DNA of 64,000 bases, taken from positions 4,049,447-4,113,446 of the forward strand of contig NZ_CP043538.1 in assembly GCF_000364445.2 (NCBI RefSeq), in the 5' to 3' direction. The position numbers and the translations under genes were made by a program. The stretch is from Methylobacterium mesophilicum SR1.6/6. Its GTDB lineage: Bacteria; Pseudomonadota; Alphaproteobacteria; Rhizobiales; Beijerinckiaceae. Shown in pieces: positions 17,360 to 27,021 of this stretch; position 1 is the first letter of the stretch, and each line of letters opens with the position of its first letter. A model generated the notes under the pieces. It saw nothing but the letters and a program-made list of their open reading frames with translations, ran no database searches and had not been told where the DNA came from.

Positions 17360-18327
17360 GCCTTCGGCTTCCAGGGCGTCTCGCCGACGGGCGTCAACGG
17401 GCCCCGACCCTCGAACCACGAGATCACGTTGTCGACGACGAGTTGGGCCATGGCCGCGCGGGTATGCTCGGAGGCCGAGCCGACGTGCGGCAGCAGCACC
17501 GTGTTGTCGAGGGCCGCGAGGTCGGACGGCACGTGCGGCTCGTTCTCGAACACGTCGAGGCCGGCACCGAGGATCGTGCCCGCCTTCAGCGCTTCGGTGA
17601 GGGCCGCCTCGTCCACGAGGCTGCCGCGGGCGACATTGACCAGGATACCTTCGGGGCCGAGGGCCTCCAGCACGGCCTTGTCGACGAGACCGCGGGTGTC
17701 GGAGCCGCCCGGGGCCACCACGATCAGCACGTGGACGGCTTGTGCGAGGCCGATCAGGCTGTCGTAGTAGGCGAAGGGCACGTCCGTCTGCCGGCGTCGA
17801 CCGTGATAGGCGATCTCGACGCCGAAGCTTTCCAGCCTCTTGGCGATGGCCCGCCCGATCCGGCCGAGGCCGAGGATGCCAACCCGCCGCCCGCGCAGGG
17901 ACGCCGTGAGCGGGAACGGCGCCTTCGGCCAGTGACCCGCGCGCAGGTAGCGGTCGGCCTGGGGCAGGCGCCGGAGCGTGGCGAGCACGAGGCCGATGGC
18001 GAGATCGGCGACCTCGTCCGTGAGCACGTCCGGCGTATTGGTGACGACGATGCCCCGCCGATGGGCCTCGACGGCGTCGACGGCGTCGTAGCCGACACCG
18101 AAATTGGCGATGACCTCCAGGTTCGGCAGCCGGTCCATCAGCGCGCCGTCGATGCCGACCTGCCCGCCGACGCAGAGCCCGCGGATGCGCGGTCCGACCG
18201 CGTCCAGCATTGCCTCTGGGTCAGGGGCGTCCGCGAGGCGGTGGACCGTGTGCCGTCCGTCCAGAGCTGTCTCGACCAGCGGGTGCATCTTCCGCAGGAA
18301 CAGGATGTCGGCCGCCGCGTCAGGCAT
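17356..18327 (-). CDS. D-isomer-specific 2-hydroxyacid dehydrogenase
   Basis: NAD(P)-dependent reductase of the glyoxylate/hydroxypyruvate reductase group (323 residues). It shows the substrate-domain loop VIANFGVGYDAVDAVEAHRR, the dinucleotide fold VGILGLGRIGRAIAKRLESF, the catalytic Arg in VNVARGSLVDEAAL, Glu in LDVFENEPHVP, and His in LLPHVGSASEHTR. The ATG at 18327 has AGGGAG 7 bases upstream. In methylotrophs such enzymes may act in the serine cycle or in glyoxylate detoxification, but exact substrate preference cannot be read here. It is coupled to the inhibitor-like gene downstream. Confidence 0.9.
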   Translation of the reverse strand: MPDAAADILFLRKMHPLVETALDGRHTVHRLADAPDPEAMLDAVGPRIRGLCVGGQVGIDGALMDRLPNLEVIANFGVGYDAVDAVEAHRRGIVVTNTPDVLTDEVADLAIGLVLATLRRLPQADRYLRAGHWPKAPFPLTASLRGRRVGILGLGRIGRAIAKRLESFGVEIAYHGRRRQTDVPFAYYDSLIGLAQAVHVLIVVAPGGSDTRGLVDKAVLEALGPEGILVNVARGSLVDEAALTEALKAGTILGAGLDVFENEPHVPSDLAALDNTVLLPHVGSASEHTRAAMAQLVVDNVISWFEGRGPLTPVGETPWKPKA

Positions 18328-18588
18328 CAATCACTCCCTTGTGAGGCCGTCGGCCGGCCATCGTCGATCCGCCGCCTGCGCAACCGGATCCCGCGCCCGG
18401 CATAGGGCCTGAAGCGGGGGCGGCGCCACCCTGACCGGCCCGTCCGCGTGACATCCGTCCACGGGCGCCGGGCGGCCATCCGACCGCGACAGACCTGGCC
18501 TCTTTCGGAAACCGCGCGCGATGCCTACTAAGGACCACGCATCACCCGCGAGCGCCAGAACCGACGCATCATCTGAAGACGAAAACCG

Positions 18589-20001
18589 ATGACCAGCCCG
18601 CGCACCCTCTACGACAAGATCTGGGACGACCACGTCGTCGATGTCCAGCCGGACGGCTCCAGCCTTCTCTACATCGACCGTCACCTCGTTCACGAAGTGA
18701 CGAGCCCGCAGGCCTTCGAGGGGCTGCGGGCGGCGGGCCGCAAGGTGCGTCACCCGGAGAAGACGCTGGCGGTGGTCGACCACAACGTCCAGACCTCCGA
18801 CCGCAGCCAGGGTATCGACGACCCCGAGAGCCGCACCCAGCTCGAGGCGCTCGCCGAGAACGTGCGCGACTTCGGCATCGAGTTCTACGACGCCCTTGAT
18901 GTCCGCCAGGGCATCGTTCACATCATCGGGCCCGAGCAAGGCTTCACGCTGCCGGGCCAGACGATCGTGTGCGGCGATTCGCACACCTCGACGCACGGTG
19001 CCTTCGGGGCGCTCGCGCACGGCATCGGCACCTCCGAGGTCGAGCACGTCCTGGCCACCCAGACGCTCGTGCAGCGCAAGGCCCGGAACATGCGCGTGAC
19101 CGTCGACGGCACGCTGCCGGCGGGGGTGACCGCGAAGGACATCATCCTGGCGATCATCGGCGAGATCGGGACAGCCGGCGGCACCGGCCACGTCATCGAG
19201 TATGCCGGCGAGGCGATCCGCGGCCTCTCGATGGAAGGCCGGATGACGATCTGCAACATGTCGATCGAGGGCGGTGCCCGCGCCGGTATGGTCGCCCCCG
19301 ATGCGACCACCTTCGCGTATGTGCAAGACCGCCCGAAGGCGCCGAAGGGTGCGGCCTTCGATGCGGCCCGGCGCTACTGGGAGAGCCTCGTCACCGACGA
19401 GGGCGCGCATTTCAACCGTGAGGTGCGCCTCGACGCCGCCAACCTGCCGCCGCTGGTCAGCTGGGGGACGAGCCCCGAGGACGTGATCTCGATCCAGGGT
19501 CGCGTGCCGGACCCGGCGGAGATCGCCGACGACAACAAGCGCCAGTCGAAGGAGAAGGCGCTGGCCTATATGGGCCTGACGCCGGGCACGAGGATCACCG
19601 ACATCACCCTCGACCGGATCTTCATCGGCTCCTGTACCAACGGCCGCATCGAGGATTTGCGCGAGGTCGCGCGTGTGGTTGGCGACCGCAAGGTGCATGA
19701 GGGCGTCTCCGCCATGATCGTCCCGGGCTCGGGCCTCGTGAAGGCGCAGGCGGAGGCTGAAGGCCTCGACAAGATCCTCAAGGCAGCGGGCTTCGACTGG
19801 CGCGAGCCGGGTTGCTCGATGTGCTTGGGCATGAACCCCGACAAGCTGCGGCCGGGCGAGCGCTGCGCCTCCACGTCGAACCGCAACTTCGAGGGCCGCC
19901 AGGGTCCGCGGGGGCGCACGCATCTGGTCTCGCCGGCGATGGCGGCGGCCGCCGCGGTGGCCGGACGCTTCGTCGACATCCGGGAATGGCCGCGCGGCTG
20001 A
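18589..20001 (+). CDS. leuC: 3-isopropylmalate dehydratase large subunit
   Basis: Aconitase-family enzyme of leucine biosynthesis, acting with LeuD to interconvert 2- and 3-isopropylmalate. The 470 residues include [30 protein letters not shown] and [20 protein letters not shown]. The three Cys that bind the 4Fe-4S cluster are in the SCTNGR segment and in [13 protein letters not shown]. The ending [20 protein letters not shown] is typical. Length is standard. leuD is not adjacent; tRNA-Leu follows. Confidence 0.97.
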   Translation: MTSPRTLYDKIWDDHVVDVQPDGSSLLYIDRHLVHEVTSPQAFEGLRAAGRKVRHPEKTLAVVDHNVQTSDRSQGIDDPESRTQLEALAENVRDFGIEFYDALDVRQGIVHIIGPEQGFTLPGQTIVCGDSHTSTHGAFGALAHGIGTSEVEHVLATQTLVQRKARNMRVTVDGTLPAGVTAKDIILAIIGEIGTAGGTGHVIEYAGEAIRGLSMEGRMTICNMSIEGGARAGMVAPDATTFAYVQDRPKAPKGAAFDAARRYWESLVTDEGAHFNREVRLDAANLPPLVSWGTSPEDVISIQGRVPDPAEIADDNKRQSKEKALAYMGLTPGTRITDITLDRIFIGSCTNGRIEDLREVARVVGDRKVHEGVSAMIVPGSGLVKAQAEAEGLDKILKAAGFDWREPGCSMCLGMNPDKLRPGERCASTSNRNFEGRQGPRGRTHLVSPAMAAAAAVAGRFVDIREWPRG

Positions 20002-20014
20002 AATCCCGATTGAC

Positions 20015-20049
20015 GGCGACGGCTCCGTTGCCTAAACGGAGCCGTCGCC
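20015..20049 (+). terminator. Hairpin between leuC and tRNA-Leu
   Basis: A perfect 15-base-pair stem, 20015-20029 (GGCGACGGCTCCGTT) with 20035-20049, has a 5-base loop 13 bases after the leuC stop. No U-run follows, so it is a strong structural terminator or processing signal separating leuC from the tRNA gene. Confidence 0.65.
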
Positions 20050-20068
20050 GGCCGATGGCCGACGGCGA

Positions 20069-20153
20069 GCCCAGGTGGCGGAATTGGTAGACGCGCTGGT
20101 TTCAGGTACCAGTCTCGCGAGAGGTGAAGGTTCGAGTCCTTTCCTGGGCACCA
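20069..20153 (+). tRNA. tRNA-Leu (anticodon CAG)
   Basis: An 85-nt class II tRNA with encoded CCA. The acceptor stem GCCCAGG (20069-20075) pairs with CCTGGGC (20143-20149), followed by discriminator A and CCA. The D-arm includes GGCGGAATTGGTAGACGC. The anticodon arm CTGGT-TTCAGGT-ACCAG gives anticodon CAG. A short variable arm (CTCGCGAGAG) and the T-arm GGTTCGAGTCC complete the cloverleaf. It reads CUG leucine codons, the commonest in this GC-rich window, and lies just downstream of leuC. Confidence 0.97.
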
Positions 20154-20888
20154 TCGATCGGGTGGAGTCGCGAAAACCTGAGAGGCTCACGGCAGCCTCA
20201 AGACTTCCTTCAGTATCGATTGAATTGTACAGCCCGCGCCGGCTTGGCGACAGGTATCGATCCCGTCTTTCATAGCGTGGGGCTTCGCCTTCACCAACGC
20301 TTTTCTCGGGCGCGACCGATCCGTGTCTTGGTCTCCTTCAGCCGGCGACTTGGATACGCACCTCCAGCGCCCGATCGGACCATTGCAGAGCCTGAAAGCC
20401 GGGCCGCCGCGGCACGGCGCAGGGCCGCCGGCCGGTGGGCTCATGGCGAACGGCTTTCCAATCCGGAAAGCTTTCACAGGCGATCTGATCTTAATCCAGC
20501 TGCTCGGCAAAAAATTCAATTCCATGTGACCAGCAATCGCAACACGCACGCAGGTGATTAGACAAAGAATATACTCCTTCTACTCCAATAAACTTCTCGA
20601 TCGCCCTTGAACGAATGTCCGTCCTGTGCGACAGAGCGGTGTCCGTACAAGACGATGCGGGAGAGCCCAGACCGGCCTGAGTCGGTCATGGCGCCGCGGA
20701 GCGACCGCCCCCGGAAGCTTCGAGGCACAATTCCGTAGCGTTGGACGATCTGGAGTGCGACGCGTCCTGCGTCCTTGACGAGCCGAGGCTGCCGAAAGGT
20801 CGCCGCGGCTCCAGGCACCCGCGACAGAGGGGGGCGACCGGAATGCTTTGACGGGCATTTCCTCGCCCGTCCGTCGAGGGAGAGCGGC
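20154..20888. other. Gene-poor region after tRNA-Leu
   Basis: I find no convincing gene in these 735 bases. The part from about 20480 to 20600 is clearly more AT-rich than the genome (for example GCAAAAAATTCAATTCC and AAAGAATATACTCC). A small palindrome, GCTTTCC-AATCC-GGAAAGC, lies near 20455-20473. Open frames here have no family resemblance. The region follows a tRNA 3' end, a common integration site, but I see no integrase and no second copy of the tRNA end. Confidence 0.45.
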
Positions 20889-21683
20889 ATGTTTCCGGAC
20901 GACGACGACTTCGAATTTGTCGGCCCTGTACGCGATTGGAACCTCGAACCGGCCTGCGCGGACGTCTTCAAGGATTTCACGTCGCCCGTCTACACGACGG
21001 ACGCCGATGGCTGGCTGACCTACTACAACGAAGCGGCAGCTGATCTGTGGGGCTATCATCCCGAGCTCGGGAAGACGCGCTGGTGCGGCTGCTGGCGCAT
21101 CTTCACGATGGACGGCGCTCTGCTTCCCTTCGATCGATGCCCCATGGCCGAGACGATCCGCCAGGGCGTACCCGTACGCGGCGTCCAGGCCCTGCTGGAG
21201 CGGCCGGACGGGACACGCATTCCCTTCATGCCGTATCCCACACCCCTGCGCGACGCGTCCGGCACCCTCGTCGCGGCGTCCAATGTGCTCCTGAGGATCA
21301 CGCGGCTGAACTGGTTGGGTCAGACCGGTGCCTCGGCCGATCCTGGGGCCGATCCCTTGTCCGATGCGATGTCCGGCGCGCGCGGAGCAGATCTCGGGCT
21401 CGATGATCTGACGGGGATGCTCCAGGCCACCCTGGCGGCCCTGGCAGATGTCGAGTTCGGCTTCCAGAGCGATTGCGAGCGCCTCGAGGGTTGGTCCGAT
21501 CCCGTGGCGGAGCGGGATCGGATCCTCTGCCAGCTCGAGCAGAAACGGCAGAGGCAGCGCGAGGTCTTGGTCAGACGCGCTGAATGGCTCCAGCGGCAGG
21601 CGAGGCCGTTCATCGGCCATCAATCAACCGACACCCCGCGACGGCCGCGACGTGCTTTGCAGGGAGGCGGCACGATTCACTGA
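20889..21683 (+). CDS. PAS domain-containing protein
   Basis: Cytoplasmic protein of 264 residues with one PAS domain (about residues 35-140). Motifs are SPVYTTDADGWLTYYNEAA, ADLWGYHPELGK, a Cys-rich CGCWRIF and LLPFDRCPMAETIRQG. The last is common in PAS domains placed before histidine kinases. No kinase, GGDEF or HTH domain follows. The C-terminal part (about 190-250) is predicted helical and charged (ERDRILCQLEQKRQRQREVL), possibly a coiled coil. The start at 20889 has GAGGGAGAGC upstream. It is a standalone sensor that might work with a separate partner. Confidence 0.78.
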   Translation: MFPDDDDFEFVGPVRDWNLEPACADVFKDFTSPVYTTDADGWLTYYNEAAADLWGYHPELGKTRWCGCWRIFTMDGALLPFDRCPMAETIRQGVPVRGVQALLERPDGTRIPFMPYPTPLRDASGTLVAASNVLLRITRLNWLGQTGASADPGADPLSDAMSGARGADLGLDDLTGMLQATLAALADVEFGFQSDCERLEGWSDPVAERDRILCQLEQKRQRQREVLVRRAEWLQRQARPFIGHQSTDTPRRPRRALQGGGTIH

Positions 21684-21950
21684 GCGCCCGGCGGAACACT
21701 CCGGAGGAGCGCCTGCCGGAAGCGTGCCCGATCTCGTTCAAACGGAAGCGTCGGCTTCGCCGGTGCCAAAGGCGCGCGCCGTGAGCGCGTCGCGTCAGCA
21801 TGCCCGATCAGGTCCCGTCACCTCCCTCACCCACCCCCGCTTGGACGAGGTGGCGGGTCGCGCCAGACCGGGACCGGCGATGCCCACTCGATAGAGCGTT
21901 GCAAAAGGCTCCGGGCGAGTCCAGGGCGTCGGCGCGTCCGCCGGACAGAG

Positions 21951-23270
21951 CTACGCGTGCAGCTCGGATCCGAGCGCGCGGGCCGCAAGAGCGCTGTCGG
22001 CGATGAGGGCTGCCGGAACGTCCGGCACGATGTCGGCCTCAGGCAGGAGGGTGCTCGGCAGCGTGATCGCCGGCGCAGCCTCCACCGCCCCTCCGTGTGC
22101 CTCCATGAACGCGACGATCTTCGGCACGATCTCGGCCCGGAAGCGGGAGCCGTTGAAGACGCCGTAATGGCCGGCGCCCATCTGGAGGTGATAGGCCTTC
22201 TTGCTGTCGGGCAGGTTCAGCGTCAGGTCGAGCGCGGCGCGCGTCTGGCCGATGCCGGTGATGTCGTCCTTCTCGCCCTCGATCGCCATCAGCGCGCAGC
22301 GACGGATCGCGTTCAGGTCGACGAGCGCGCCGCGATGGCGCATCTCACCCTTTGGCAGGCGGTGCTCGATGAACACCGTCTCGACCGTCTGGAGATAGTA
22401 CTCCGCGGGCAAATCCATCACGGCCAGGTACTCGTCGTAAAACTCCCGGTGCTTGGCCGCGGAGTCGCCGTCACCCTCGACGAGGTGGTTGAACATGTCC
22501 CAGTGGGCCGTCTGATGCCGGTCCAGGTTCATGCTGATGAAGCCGGCCAGCTGGAGAAATCCCGGATAGACGTCGCGGCCGTGGCCCTGATGCGTCCACG
22601 GCACCTCGTGGATGCAATGGCGCTCGAACCAGCCGATGCTCCGCTCCTGCGGCAGGCGGTTCACGGCCGTCGGCGAGCGGCGCGTATCGATCGGGCCACC
22701 GATCAGCACGGCGGAACGCGGGACGAGTGGATGGTTCTCCGCCTCCATGCGGGCGATTGCAGCCAGGACCGGAACGGAGGGCTGACATACCGCCGCCACG
22801 TGCAGGTCCGGGCCGAGTTCCGTGAACAGGTCGATGCAGTAATCGATGTAGTCGTCGAGATCGAAGCGGCCGGCCGAGAGCGGCACCTTCTTGGCGTCGG
22901 CCCAGTCGGTGATGAACACCTGATGCGTGTCGAGGAAGGCCGCGACCGTGCCACGGAGCAGGGTGGCGTAATGACCGGACAGCGGGGCCACCACCAGGAG
23001 CTTCGGTTTGTCCGACGGTTCGCCGAAGGCAACGACGCGGCAAAATGGTCGCTCCCACACCACCCGCTCGGCGACCTGAAGGTTGAAGGCCGGCTTGGCG
23101 TAAGTGCGTGTGGCACGCTCGAACAGCTCACAGCCGGCGGCGATGGCGCGACTCGTGGGTGCGTAAGAGAGAGGGCTGAACGGATTTTCGCACGCCGTCC
23201 GGGCCACCTCGGCGGCCACGCGCATGGGCGAGAGCATCTGATCGTAGGCGTCGCGCATCAGGTACAGCAT
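21951..23270 (-). CDS. phaZ: Intracellular polyhydroxyalkanoate depolymerase
   Basis: Alpha/beta hydrolase that mobilises PHB storage granules. The 439-residue product matches the intracellular PhaZ type, which uses Cys instead of Ser as nucleophile: AAVCQPSVPVLAAIARM with Cys162. Other landmarks are LLVVAPLSGHYATLLRGTV, VFITDWADAKKVPL, SAVLIGGPIDTRRSPT, AIEGEKDDITGIGQT (acid) and MGAGHYGVFNGSRFR (catalytic His). There is no signal peptide, consistent with action on cytoplasmic granules. A phasin gene elsewhere in the window (46439-46765) fits PHB metabolism. Confidence 0.93.
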   Translation of the reverse strand: MLYLMRDAYDQMLSPMRVAAEVARTACENPFSPLSYAPTSRAIAAGCELFERATRTYAKPAFNLQVAERVVWERPFCRVVAFGEPSDKPKLLVVAPLSGHYATLLRGTVAAFLDTHQVFITDWADAKKVPLSAGRFDLDDYIDYCIDLFTELGPDLHVAAVCQPSVPVLAAIARMEAENHPLVPRSAVLIGGPIDTRRSPTAVNRLPQERSIGWFERHCIHEVPWTHQGHGRDVYPGFLQLAGFISMNLDRHQTAHWDMFNHLVEGDGDSAAKHREFYDEYLAVMDLPAEYYLQTVETVFIEHRLPKGEMRHRGALVDLNAIRRCALMAIEGEKDDITGIGQTRAALDLTLNLPDSKKAYHLQMGAGHYGVFNGSRFRAEIVPKIVAFMEAHGGAVEAAPAITLPSTLLPEADIVPDVPAALIADSALAARALGSELHA

Positions 23271-24190
23271 GCGGATGTGTCCTCTGGCGGCCTGACGTCA
23301 TGCGGCCCGAAACGCCTAACGTTCTTGCATTATGATGCGGTTCCGGGCGCCGACAGCTTTTTATTGCTCATGCCTGCGGCACAAAATTGCTCATCTCCTC
23401 CAGTCCTGGCTAGGTTGCCCACGCTACGAAGCGGTGGAAAGCCGCCGCTTGTTGCTCCGCGGCAACAGCGTTGAACGATGGTCTGAGCACACGAAAGCCC
23501 GCGTCGGCGGGGCCGAGCGGGCTGAGTGGCGGCATAGGGTCTGGGAATTTCGCCGTGGCGCGCCGCTATCATCCCGGTGATGACGTGCGCGTGACGCCCT
23601 GGTGCTTGGCGCGGCGGCAGGATGCACCCTTCGTGTCCCGCATGGCGTAGGGCCGAACGCAACCGACGCCGCGCTAGCCCCCGGTAACCCCAATCAGGAT
23701 TTTTATCTTATTAACGCTCGGGTCCGAAGCACCCTGGTCTGATGACTTTCGACTGAAACCGCATCACCTTCGCGGTACTGGCGGCACGAAGCGGAGCCCC
23801 AGGATTCGAACACGCCGATGGCCGAGATCCTGACGCAACAGGGGTTCTGGATTTCGGGCTCGCCTGCGGCGCCCTGGAGAGACCGGGGCGACCATCAACC
23901 CAGGGCATCCTCGTCGGAGTGGAAGAACGGTCGAACCCATGTGATCCTCCGCCGAACGAAGAGGTCGGGCGCATCATCAAGGCTCCCAGGACGCAACGTC
24001 CCGAGATCCGCGGAGAGGGCCGCGGCTCCGAGGACCGTGCGGTTGCTCCGGCATCGGCCCGAGGCCGGATCCGTCCGGCGCCGGCGATCGACCTCCTGAA
24101 TGCGCTTTCCGAAACGCCGAAGCCGCCTATCTGCGCGCGCAGGTGCCGGAACCCGAGGCGAGGGTGCCCAGGAGGAGGACGACGCCCTCG
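23271..24190. other. Long intergenic region between phaZ and the histidine kinase
   Basis: About 920 bases without a gene I can support. The right part of the region has only frames that look like shadow translation. Short AT-rich tracts occur near 23350-23365 (GCTTTTTATTGCTC) and 23697-23715 (GGATTTTTATCTTATTAA), which may be promoter or terminator material. No tRNA, rRNA, CRISPR or insertion-sequence end was seen. Confidence 0.4.
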
Positions 24191-25931
24191 ATGTCACTGA
24201 CGAAGCGGATCGTGGGGCTGGTGGGCTTGGCGCTCGTGCCCGCACTCGCCATCCAGGGCTACAACGAGTACGCGCTGCGCGCCGCCCGGAGCGCGGCTGT
24301 CCGCAGCGAGGCGATGCGGACCGCGCGGGGCATCGCCGCCGACCTGGGCCAGTACGGGCGCGGCGCTCAGCAGATCCTCGGCATCCTGTCCGAACTGCCC
24401 GAGATCCGGCACCCGGGATCCGCAAACCTGCACGGCCTATCTCCGGCGCGTCGTCGACAAGGTCCCCGGGTCATTCTTCTTCGGCGTCGCCGATCCGGAC
24501 GGGAAAATTCGCTGCAACACACTCGGGTCCTCGCCCGGCGCCTACACGATCGCCGACCGATCCTACTTCCAGGACGCGATGCGCACGGGCGCCTTCGCGG
24601 TCGGAGACGTCGTGTCCGGCCGTGTCACCCGGAGGCCGACCATTCAGTTCGCCATAGGGATACCCGGTGCGGACGGTCGCTCGGACGGGATCGTGCTGAC
24701 GAGCATCGACCTGTCTTATCTGGCGGGCCGACAGGCCTCAGCCGGCCTGCCCCCCGACGCGACCCTGACGGTCGCGGACCGGAAGGGCACGGTCCTCATC
24801 CGGCTGCCGGGTCACGAGGAATGGGTGGGCAGGACGCTCCCGCAGCCGTTCTGGGCGGCCCTGGTCCAGCACCGCGGCGGCGTTGCGGATCTGCCCGGCC
24901 TCAACGGAAGCCCGCGGATCACCGCCGTGGCGGAGGCGAGCCCCGACGACCTCGACTCCGTCACGGTGTCGGTCGCCTTCTCACCGACGACGGCCTTCGC
25001 CGACATCGATGCCGCCACGCGGCGCGGACTGGTCCTGATCGGCCTCGGCGCCGCCTTGGCGATCGCGGCCGCCTTGCTGGCGGGACGCGCCTTCATCCGC
25101 CAGCCTGTCCGCCGGCTGCTCCGCGCCGCCGCGTCGTGGCGGGCCGGTGCGCTGGACACGCGCAGCGGGCTTGCCGGCCCGGGTGAGTTCGGGGAACTGG
25201 GCGAGGCGTTCGACGCCATGGCCGCCGCGCTCCAGACCCACGAGGGCGAGCTGCGATCGGAGATCGAGCGGAGCCGCCGTCTGCAGGAGCGGCAGACCCT
25301 GATGCTGCACGAGCTGAACCACCGGGTGCGCAACACGCTGGCGACCGTTCAGTCCCTGGCCCGTCAAGGACGACGCGACGATGACCGGGGCGAACGGCTG
25401 GAGGGACGCATCCTGGCGCTGTCGAAATCGCACGACCTGCTGTCGCGCGATGATTGGGGCGGGGCGTCCCTGCGCGCGGTGCTCGAGAGCGCGCTCGCCC
25501 CCTTCGAGGACGCGGCGCCGCGCCGCTTCGGGCTGAACGGCCCCGACATCGAATTGCCGCCCCGCTACGTGCTGGCGCTCGGCATGACGATCCACGAACT
25601 GACCACAAACGCGGCGAAGTACGGAGCGCTCGCGGCCGAGGGCGGCCGGATCGACATCACGTGGCACGTGGCCACGACGGACAGGCCCACCCGGACCCTG
25701 GCGCTGGAGTGGCGCGAGAGCGGCGGTCCCCCCGTCACAGCCCCGCAGCGCCGCGGCTTCGGCACGCGCCTGATCTCCGGCGGCATCAGCCGGGAACTCG
25801 GCGGCACCGTAGACCTGAGCTTTCCGACGGAGGGCGTCCGCTGCACCCTCGCGGTGCCCCTGGACGAGCCGGACCGCTTCACCTCGTTCCGGAACCCCGT
25901 GGGAGCCGGGACATCCGCGATACCGGTCTGA
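24191..25931 (+). pseudogene. HWE-family sensor histidine kinase with an apparent frameshift
   Basis: The kinase is read in two frames. From ATG 24191, frame 1 gives an N-terminal membrane helix (IVGLVGLALVPALAIQGY) and the first part of a dCache sensor domain up to LPEIRHPG near 24415. The rest, from TCTAYLRRVVDKVPG to the stop at 25931, is in another frame. It contains dCache motifs (ADRSYFQDAM), a second helix, a HAMP-like segment, the HWE-type phospho-acceptor box ELNHRVRNTLATVQSLA and an ATP domain (MTIHELTTNAAKYGAL). Removing one G from GGG at 24415-24417 would restore HPDPQTC and one 579-residue kinase. This may be a sequencing error or a real pseudogene. It converges with the amidohydrolase gene. 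Confidence 0.8.
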
Positions 25932-25937
25932 CCCGCG

Positions 25938-26897
25938 CTAGGACTTCGGGAAGTCGTAGAGTTCGGCCGGGTTGTCGACGAGGATGCGCGTGCGGGCGCC
26001 CGCGTCGGGCACGAAGGTCGGAAGCAGGTCGAGGAGCAGGGCGTCGTCCGGCTTGTTGGACTGGTTCTCGGTGGGATGCGGCCAGTCTGTCCCCCAGAGG
26101 CACCGCGTCGGCGCCGCGGCCGCGAAGGCGCGCGCGACGGCCACGGAATCCCCGTAGGTGGGCGGCCCGACCTTGGTGTCGGCGTAGAGGCCGGTCAGCT
26201 TCACCCAGGTGTTGCCCTGGTCGAGGAGCCGGCGGATCAGCTTGAACGTGTCGCTCTCGACGCCCGCAGGCTGCGGACAATGGGCCAGATGGTCGAAGAC
26301 CAGCTTGCCGCGGATCTTGCGGAAGGTGTCGGCCGCCGCCGCGATCTTCTCGCCCGGCATGTTGATCTGACAGTGCCAGCCGAGGGCGTCGACCCGCTGC
26401 GACAGCGGCTCCAGCATGTCGAGCGTCGTGGCGCCGGTTTGCGCGAGGTTGAAACGGATGCCGCGGATGCCGAGGCCGTGCAGGCGCTGCAGCTCGGCGT
26501 CGCTCACGGAGGGGTTCACCACGGCCACGCCGCGGAAGTTCGGCCCGAGGGCCGCCATGCCCTCGAGGGTCGGACGGTTGTCGAACCCGTAGAGGGACGG
26601 TTGGATGACCACGCCCCGGCCGGTGCCGAGACGCGCCTGAAGGGCGCGGTAATCGTCCAGTGAGGCGTTCGGCGCCGGCAGTCCGCCCGCCACCGGCGCG
26701 AAGCGGTCGTCGTAGATGTGGAAGTGGCAGTCGGTGGCGTTCTGCGGGACGCGGAACTTCGGCGCCTCGCTCCCGGTCGAGTACCGCACGTTGTGCTGCG
26801 CGGAGGCCGATCGGGCGCGGAGCCCGAGCGAGGCGCCCAGGGACGCGGCGGCCGCACTGCCGAGCACACGGCGTCGGCTGGGGTCAGATGGAATCAT
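25938..26897 (-). CDS. Tat-exported amidohydrolase (lactonase-like, PF04909 type)
   Basis: TIM-barrel metal-dependent hydrolase of 319 residues, resembling 2-pyrone-4,6-dicarboxylate and galactarolactone hydrolases. The ATG at 26897 follows GGGAGGACGCG. The N-terminus has a twin-arginine signal (SRRRVLGSAAAASLGASLG, cleavage near ASAQ), so the enzyme should fold first and act in the periplasm. Barrel motifs are DCHFHIYD (metal His pair), VVIQPSLYGFDN, GIRGIRFNLAQTGA, LVFDHLAHCPQ, WVKLTGLY and LWGTDWPHP (catalytic Asp). It shares a leader and upstream motif with the MFS gene at 28130-29428 (see the site at 26937), which suggests joint control by the GntR regulator. Confidence 0.85.
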   Translation of the reverse strand: MIPSDPSRRRVLGSAAAASLGASLGLRARSASAQHNVRYSTGSEAPKFRVPQNATDCHFHIYDDRFAPVAGGLPAPNASLDDYRALQARLGTGRGVVIQPSLYGFDNRPTLEGMAALGPNFRGVAVVNPSVSDAELQRLHGLGIRGIRFNLAQTGATTLDMLEPLSQRVDALGWHCQINMPGEKIAAAADTFRKIRGKLVFDHLAHCPQPAGVESDTFKLIRRLLDQGNTWVKLTGLYADTKVGPPTYGDSVAVARAFAAAAPTRCLWGTDWPHPTENQSNKPDDALLLDLLPTFVPDAGARTRILVDNPAELYDFPKS

Positions 26898-26936
26898 CGC
26901 GTCCTCCCACTGCCTATAGCCCGCCGCTCTCCGCGG

Positions 26937-26954
26937 CGCGCCAACTTGAATGCA
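26937..26954 (-). promoter_or_regulatory. Shared regulatory motif upstream of the amidohydrolase
   Basis: Read on the minus strand the site is TGCATTCAAGTTGGCGCG, 39 bases before the ATG. The site upstream of the MFS transporter reads TGCATGGAAGATGGCGCG at almost the same distance; 15 of 18 positions agree. The leader next to the start codon is shared too (GGCA-TGGGAGGA-GCG ATG). Likely a common operator or promoter element, possibly for the neighbouring GntR protein. Confidence 0.5.
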
Positions 26955-27021
26955 GAGTACAGTCGGTCCGCATCCGCCGGAACGATGCACGGCGGATGCG
27001 GGATACGTCTGCGCGGAAGCG

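Noticed and set aside
18331..19923. Long minus-strand frame across leuC
   Set aside because: It lies opposite a full-length LeuC with intact cluster Cys residues; a high-GC shadow.
20069..20153. Integration site at tRNA-Leu
   Set aside because: No integrase and no second copy of the tRNA 3' end in the window.
20187..20549. Possible 120-residue minus-strand gene after tRNA-Leu
   Set aside because: No family resemblance and no ribosome-binding site; composition looks like chance.
21957..23474. 505-residue plus-strand frame opposite phaZ
   Set aside because: It mirrors a clear PhaZ gene; no domain or ribosome site.
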